Origin: Phoronis ovalis | Taxonomy: Eukaryota > Phoronida > Phoronidae | Length of the DNA stretch: 25,644 nt | Direction: 5' to 3' | Assembly (NCBI GenBank): GCA_028565635.1 | Contig: JAOXYB010110269.1 | Span: 5,001-30,644, forward strand | Shown here: positions 20,471 to 25,644 of the stretch, piece after piece | Position numbering within the stretch: the stretch's first letter is position 1 | Layout of the letters: each line of letters begins with the position of its first letter | Position numbers and translations under genes: made by a program | The notes under the pieces: model-generated | What the model was told of the DNA's origin: nothing | What the model saw: only the letters and a program-made list of their open reading frames with translations | Database searches by the model: none

Positions 20471-21743
20471 GTAAGTGTGGCATATGACACGTTTACATTA
20501 AATAAGCGACTGATCAACGTCTATTGGTCACGCTGTATATACCAATATTAAAAAAGTGATATATTACAAAAAACATAAAACTTAAAATAGTAACTTTTAT
20601 TCTGAACATTATTCAAACGTTTTTTTCCCTGGACCCCGGAGTTAGGACTTGAATCTGAATCCGTGGTAAGATAATGTCATGTATTAATTCCATTATTCTA
20701 TTTCTCATTGCTCATAGCATGTTATACTTTCACCAGCTTACTAGATTATATGCATCGACGAATTATAACACATAAAACCTGTTTTTTAGCACTTAACCGA
20801 CAATTACCCAATGAGTTACGATTTATTATCAAATAGTACAAAGATTTACCGAGAACATTTTGTACTAGACGAAAGCAAACATGCTGACTTAATTATTTAT
20901 TTTCTTTTCCTACTCGTGCTTTATTTATTTTGTTAATCGAGCTTTTTACGTGGATTGTACCGTACCTAAAATCAATTAGGATTTTTATGTGTACATCATG
21001 TAAAAGTGATAAAATTCCCGTAACTAACCCGACATTTGGTAATTCAAACACTTAATGCATTAAAGAAACGAAAACTTGCGTCACATGAGAAACTTAAATT
21101 TATGAAACTAATCGGGGAGTTAAATTTGTCGTTCTGACGTCACACTCGATTCCAGACTGCCGCGGCAACATATTTTATGGTGTTTATAGTTTGGTGAAAT
21201 CGCTCAAATCTCCGAGGCGTATGTGCATCATTTAATTCGTTGTCTTTGTCTAATTGATATTCGTCATCTGGCGGCCTAATCATTTGTTTTGAAATCGATG
21301 TTAATTGTGTGTCCTTATGCAGATAAAACCGATTGTTTCATTCTTTCGAGTTATTTTTATGTTTTCCGAAGCTTTTAACACGATTGATTTCCATATCGAA
21401 TTTTTATTCCCGCTTTCTGTCTCCCTGAGTGTAGTCATGCAAGACGTATCGTGCGTGGCATCTAGCCACGTTGACACTGAAACTTTCAACACGCGAAAAA
21501 TGCCATTATTTCAAATGAATTCACTACAATATCCGGGTATAGTAATATACATGTATACCATGTGGTGATATAATGGGGTGTGGTGCCATTATTTTCTACG
21601 ATGCAACTGATTCGCCACAAATTGCTTAGCATTCCGTTAAACTTAAATGTTATTTCTGTGGTGATAAGATAATGTTTTGTCTATATACGCACAAGCGGAA
21701 CTTTTGACGCAATACGTTTTTATCACAAAGTCCGATAACTTAA

Positions 21744-22001
21744 ATGGTAAAATGTGCTTTACTCTTATTGATCTATGCACACATTGAACATTGTTATTTG
21801 ACAGAGGGGACGAGTCACTGTTTATGCCTAATAATTGGCGCGGGGATATTTATTAAATATCAACTATCAGAGGAAACTTCAGTATCTAGTACTAGTAAAA
21901 TAGGAAAGAATACGAACATTCCTGTTTGTGTCTCATTAAGTAATATTCTGCATGCACAGATACCCTTATTACTTATTCAAATTAGACGAAATAAGACGTA
22001 A
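21744..22001 (+). CDS. Low-confidence secreted-type ORF, 85 residues
   Basis: It begins with a true ATG and a basic-then-hydrophobic start, MVKCALLLLIYAHIEHC, that could act as a signal peptide. Five Cys are present (residues 4, 17, 26, 28 and 62). A weak TATATA lies about 65 nt upstream and AATAAA lies at 22119-22124, about 120 nt downstream. The remainder reads as ordinary AT-rich translation, and the frame sits inside the presumed intron of the SAND gene. Chance is more likely than not. Confidence 0.15.
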   Translation: MVKCALLLLIYAHIEHCYLTEGTSHCLCLIIGAGIFIKYQLSEETSVSSTSKIGKNTNIPVCVSLSNILHAQIPLLLIQIRRNKT

Positions 22002-22296
22002 ATAACGGTAGATTTTCGTGACTACATGAAATCCGCATCTGCCATGCTGATTTTATTATCTTTATATTTAATGAGGATGGAGCGAAATTGTGTGTTAAAT
22101 TACGTCAACCCGAAAGTCAATAAAATGTTACACGATATGCGATTGAAATTTATTCATAGACATTTAAACCATTTCCTTTTCCGAAAGATAGTCACAAGCT
22201 CGTAACATAATTGATTTATAATGACTCAAATCACAAGATGCTGATCTATGCATCCCAGTCATGCATTTTCCGCACAATTACGAATAAAACTTGAAT

Positions 22297-22308
22297 TATA
22301 TATATATA
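22297..22308. repeat. (TA)6 microsatellite
   Basis: Twelve bases of pure TA inside the longer palindrome attatatatatataat. Confidence 0.85.
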
Positions 22309-24448
22309 ATGCTTATGACCCATTTTATGATTTATGTAGCGTTTCAACAAAATCGTGCAGTTAATATAAAAGAAGGAAGAGGGAAGTGAGCTCACAAAAG
22401 TTTACTTTTGGCATTTCCTAGTTAATCTGATTAAATATTCGGTTAATAAATCTTCGTCAATCCTCTAAGCTGGCTGGTTGGCATTTTTCTGTTAGTCACA
22501 ATTAGCTCCACAGCTTTACACAAAGATGAATATGAAACTTTTGCGTGTAAACCTTAACGGATGAACGTGTAACAAAGACCGATAAGGACCAAGTCATGCC
22601 GCATTCAGTTTTATCTTTTTAGGACTGGCCCTGTCCGTATTCGTTAGCCACACAATACCAGATTTATAGAGATTACAGTACAGTAATTTTCCTATTATTT
22701 CTGGTCGGAAAACGATTAAGATTTTGTTCTAGAATTTCATAGGAAATCCTTTATTTTTTAAAATGTGAAATATTTCTTTCGACGACTGCTAATTTTATCT
22801 TGGTGGGACTTAATCGTGACGTAAACTTGATCCTTTATTTCCTTTTAGTCGAATATCCTTTAAATTAATTTCCGTCAATTCTACGAAATCAGATTTTACA
22901 TCAGGATATTAGCATTGATTAATTTTGACCGCCCTATTTTGTCGGATTTTATATGAATCCGCTTAAAATATTTTATAAATGAAAAGCCTGATGAGTGGAG
23001 TGTCATCATTTATGAACAATGAGCTAAATCTGGAATTCCGGATACAGAACTTGTGCGACATGTCAAATACATTTTCTTACGTCTGATGCATTTCATAGCT
23101 ATTTTCTTAAATTCTTTTGTTAATTTTCCAATGTTTAAGAAATGCACATTCCGATATTGCTCTACAAAATATCTTCCTTAGCCGACTAAAAATTTGACAT
23201 TCGGTTATCTAAAGCTTTGTGCTGATCGAAATCGATAGTAAGTTGCACATGCCGTCAAATTCCTCTCATATTTATCCGCACTAATTAATTTCGTGTGCGT
23301 TACCGATCAAATGTTTTAATTATATATAAATTGAAATAGTGGCATATGAATTACAACTGTTTAGTTATAGACACACGTTAGTTACTTTTCTTTGTGACGA
23401 ATTCCGTAATTAGAAATCAGCTTTGGCTGCGAGTGGATAAAACGTGTTCTTAATAAATGGGTATTTTAATACATAGCCGATAAGATATAGGTATTGCTGA
23501 TTTTGAAAAAAACACAATTGAATGAGCTAGGTAATGATCTCGTGAGCATATGATGTTGAAGAGGATGTCTTACGGCGATAAACATGATATTGAGTTTCGT
23601 AAATTTCGTTAATTATTCACATACACTTCGATTTTTTGTTACATCTTTTATTTGTTACTCCAATTTTCTATTCATGTCCCTAGGCGTGTGTGTACACGCT
23701 ATATCGATCGATGGAAGCGACAGAAAGTAAAAGCATACGGGCCTCTCTGTACACTCACATGTCGTATCTGACTTTTTATGCAATAACAAAACAATATTAA
23801 ACACAGAAGTAAACACAGGGTTATGTTATGACGGATACAGACGTAATCACTTTCTTGGGGACCCTAGCTCAGATATTTACGGATCACTTCACATGCATTT
23901 ACTCCATCATGATCCATTATCTTACGTCGTGATGTTGCAGCTATCAACACATAAATCATTTACGGTTATCAAACATTTGTAAAAATTACCAGAAACAAAT
24001 ATCGCCATGTCTGCTCATGTATCGTTTGCTTTGCCGTTTTAAAATCTGTTAGCTAATTAACGGGACAAAAATGTGTTTGCATTTAATGGGTAGCGTGGTG
24101 TGTGCTTGTTGCAAATCACAAAACATTACGAAACAATGACATATAACATCGTGACTCAATTAAAATCTTTCGGTATTATAATTTTAATATATTTATCACG
24201 ACTTCACTCTTCAGTTACGCACAAGGAGATACGAATAAAAATGTTTAACTTTTAGGCTTCAAATAATTTATTCTAGTATCGGGAAATCTGAAATGCGGTA
24301 AAGCTGAATGATTAATATTAAACAAATTCGTGATATTTACTGAGTTTCGTGCTTGTCGGCAATGCATCAAAGATTTAATTATTAATGAATGGCGGTGAAG
24401 TCTTTGATGAAGAAAAATTGTTAACGAAACGTGTGTTGGAATACTGGT

Positions 24449-24460
24449 TATATATATATA
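24449..24460. repeat. (TA)6 microsatellite
   Basis: Twelve bases of pure TA repeat in the presumed intron of the SAND gene. Confidence 0.85.
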
Positions 24461-25298
24461 CTTCTGACTGCGTCGGCATTTTAACTTTCAAACCAATTCC
24501 GACAATTTATCATTAAACAAACAAAACTAATTAAAGCGGTTGTTACCGACTTTTCACGTATGAATTACGGAGCGGTATGCCTAATGACACGCGCACCTTT
24601 AAAGTAATAGGATATGAATAGATTTTTATCTGGGCCTATTATAACTAAAATATAATATTCCCAAATTTTTATAACATAAGAAAATGCGAAATGTTATATC
24701 GAGTAATAACAGTTAACAGTATATTTTGTCTAGATGTTAAAAATGTGTCGGCATTATTTTTTTTAATAAACTATAAATATATTTCTGTATCTGAACTTAC
24801 ACCGATTACAACAACCGGATCTTCACGAATTTAAAATGATATGTGCACTATATATTAACAAGAGTTCGGGTAACCTAAAGATAACTGTCTCCATAACTAC
24901 CCCAAAACGTCCTTAATTTTAAGTACTCTTACTAGAACAAGTTTCACGTGCGTGAAAAGTGGAAAAGGTTGTAGTCGTCATGATATTAATTTTAACAAGA
25001 AAAAATACGTAACACAAACATGAAACTTGATCCTAGTGTACGCAATCACTCATACGAAAGCACACAATACGTATTCAGCGGACTGTTCGTAAATTATATT
25101 GTGCTTTATGGATTCTATACTTGCTTTCATATTCCAATAATGAAAGGTTCCAGACACCTCCACCCAAAGTACGTTTTCATTAAGTATTCTTTATATAATC
25201 AAAATTTATTGATTAACATAAGAATCTATTTTTTTGTAATTTAACATTACAAACACGGACGTTCTTTTTAATTCATTCGCGCAGGATGTTTATACACG

Positions 25299-25310
25299 TA
25301 TATATATATA
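25299..25310. repeat. (TA)6 microsatellite
   Basis: Twelve bases of pure TA repeat near the right end of the window. Confidence 0.85.
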
Positions 25311-25644
25311 GCGAATGGACAATGTTCAAATAGCCTAGATACGTCATTGGTATTGTCCATCCTACCAAACGAAAACCTAAATTTGTATTTGATGTTAAGT
25401 ATTTGCCTAATGCACTGTAATGTACGTTCAGCTGGTACCAATGTTTCGCATTTCTCCGACAGAACAAAGCTTTACACTCACCTACAGTACAATAATTAGT
25501 AGCGTATGTAAGAAAAAAATGCCCATGTTCGAATAAAACTTAACGAAACACTGGAAATTTCATTAAAGTTTTAATCTCAATTTATTTATCAATAAATTAA
25601 GTGGTTAAATCGAAGAATTCAATTTATTCCACGCTTAGCACGAC

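Larger units (their letters stand above)
20471..25644 (+). other. Presumed first intron of the SAND gene, running off the window
   Basis: Over 5 kb without a convincing second exon. It holds a second CRE (21135-21142), three TA microsatellites and several short open frames (21317-21568, 21744-22001, 25020-25244) that lack recognisable content. If this is intron, it is long relative to the others in the window and could carry enhancers. Confidence 0.4.

Noticed and set aside
25020-25244. 74-codon frame with a true ATG
   Set aside because: No recognisable features, no supporting splice or poly(A) signals, and it lies in the presumed long intron.
25478-25644. Minus-strand donor-like ctgtag|gtgagt preceded by a hydrophobic start
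   Set aside because: The frame reaches a stop codon exactly at the donor, so it cannot be a coding first exon.

Overview
The window is nuclear DNA of an invertebrate animal. The evidence is an AT-rich background (roughly two thirds A+T by eye), spliced genes with GT..AG introns, TATA and AATAAA signals, a eukaryotic tRNA-Ile with Pol III signals, and two metazoan transcription-factor families: a forkhead protein of FoxQ2 type and a SAND-domain protein. FoxQ2 is typical of invertebrates. Fairly compact spacing and short introns would suit a tunicate-like or other small marine invertebrate genome, but the species cannot be fixed from this sequence.

Layout, left to right. (1) About 391-6552, plus strand: a previously unlisted five-exon gene, reconstructed here from splice sites whose phases all agree. 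It has a TATA box at 391, ATG at 464, stop at 6377-6379 and AATAAA at 6547, and encodes a 99-residue helical protein I do not recognise. Its second intron holds an antisense tRNA-Ile(AAU) directly against the 3' splice site. Its fourth intron holds a short foldback element made of ~32-bp repeats. (2) 6.6-8.4 kb: intergenic and 5' region of the forkhead gene, with two TATA boxes. (3) 8433-9653: intronless foxQ2-like gene (406 residues) with its poly(A) signals. (4) 10.1-15.3 kb: mostly non-coding. It contains a candidate small secreted peptide gene (11239-11379) with well-placed TATA and poly(A) signals, and an isolated exon-like island (13192-13280). (5) About 15.32-15.66 kb: a degenerate tandem array with a ~32-bp step. 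(6) 15.7-19 kb: several exon-like or short-ORF signals that I cannot assemble into a known gene, plus a perfect 20-bp palindrome. (7) 20078-20470: an exon carrying a complete SAND DNA-binding domain, ending at a consensus splice donor. The rest of the window looks like the start of a long intron of that gene, with one low-confidence secreted ORF.

The two recognised proteins are nuclear DNA-binding regulators; nothing in the sequence shows that they act together. The long AT-rich spaces around them are what one would expect of developmentally regulated genes with distal control DNA, but no enhancer can be assigned from sequence alone.
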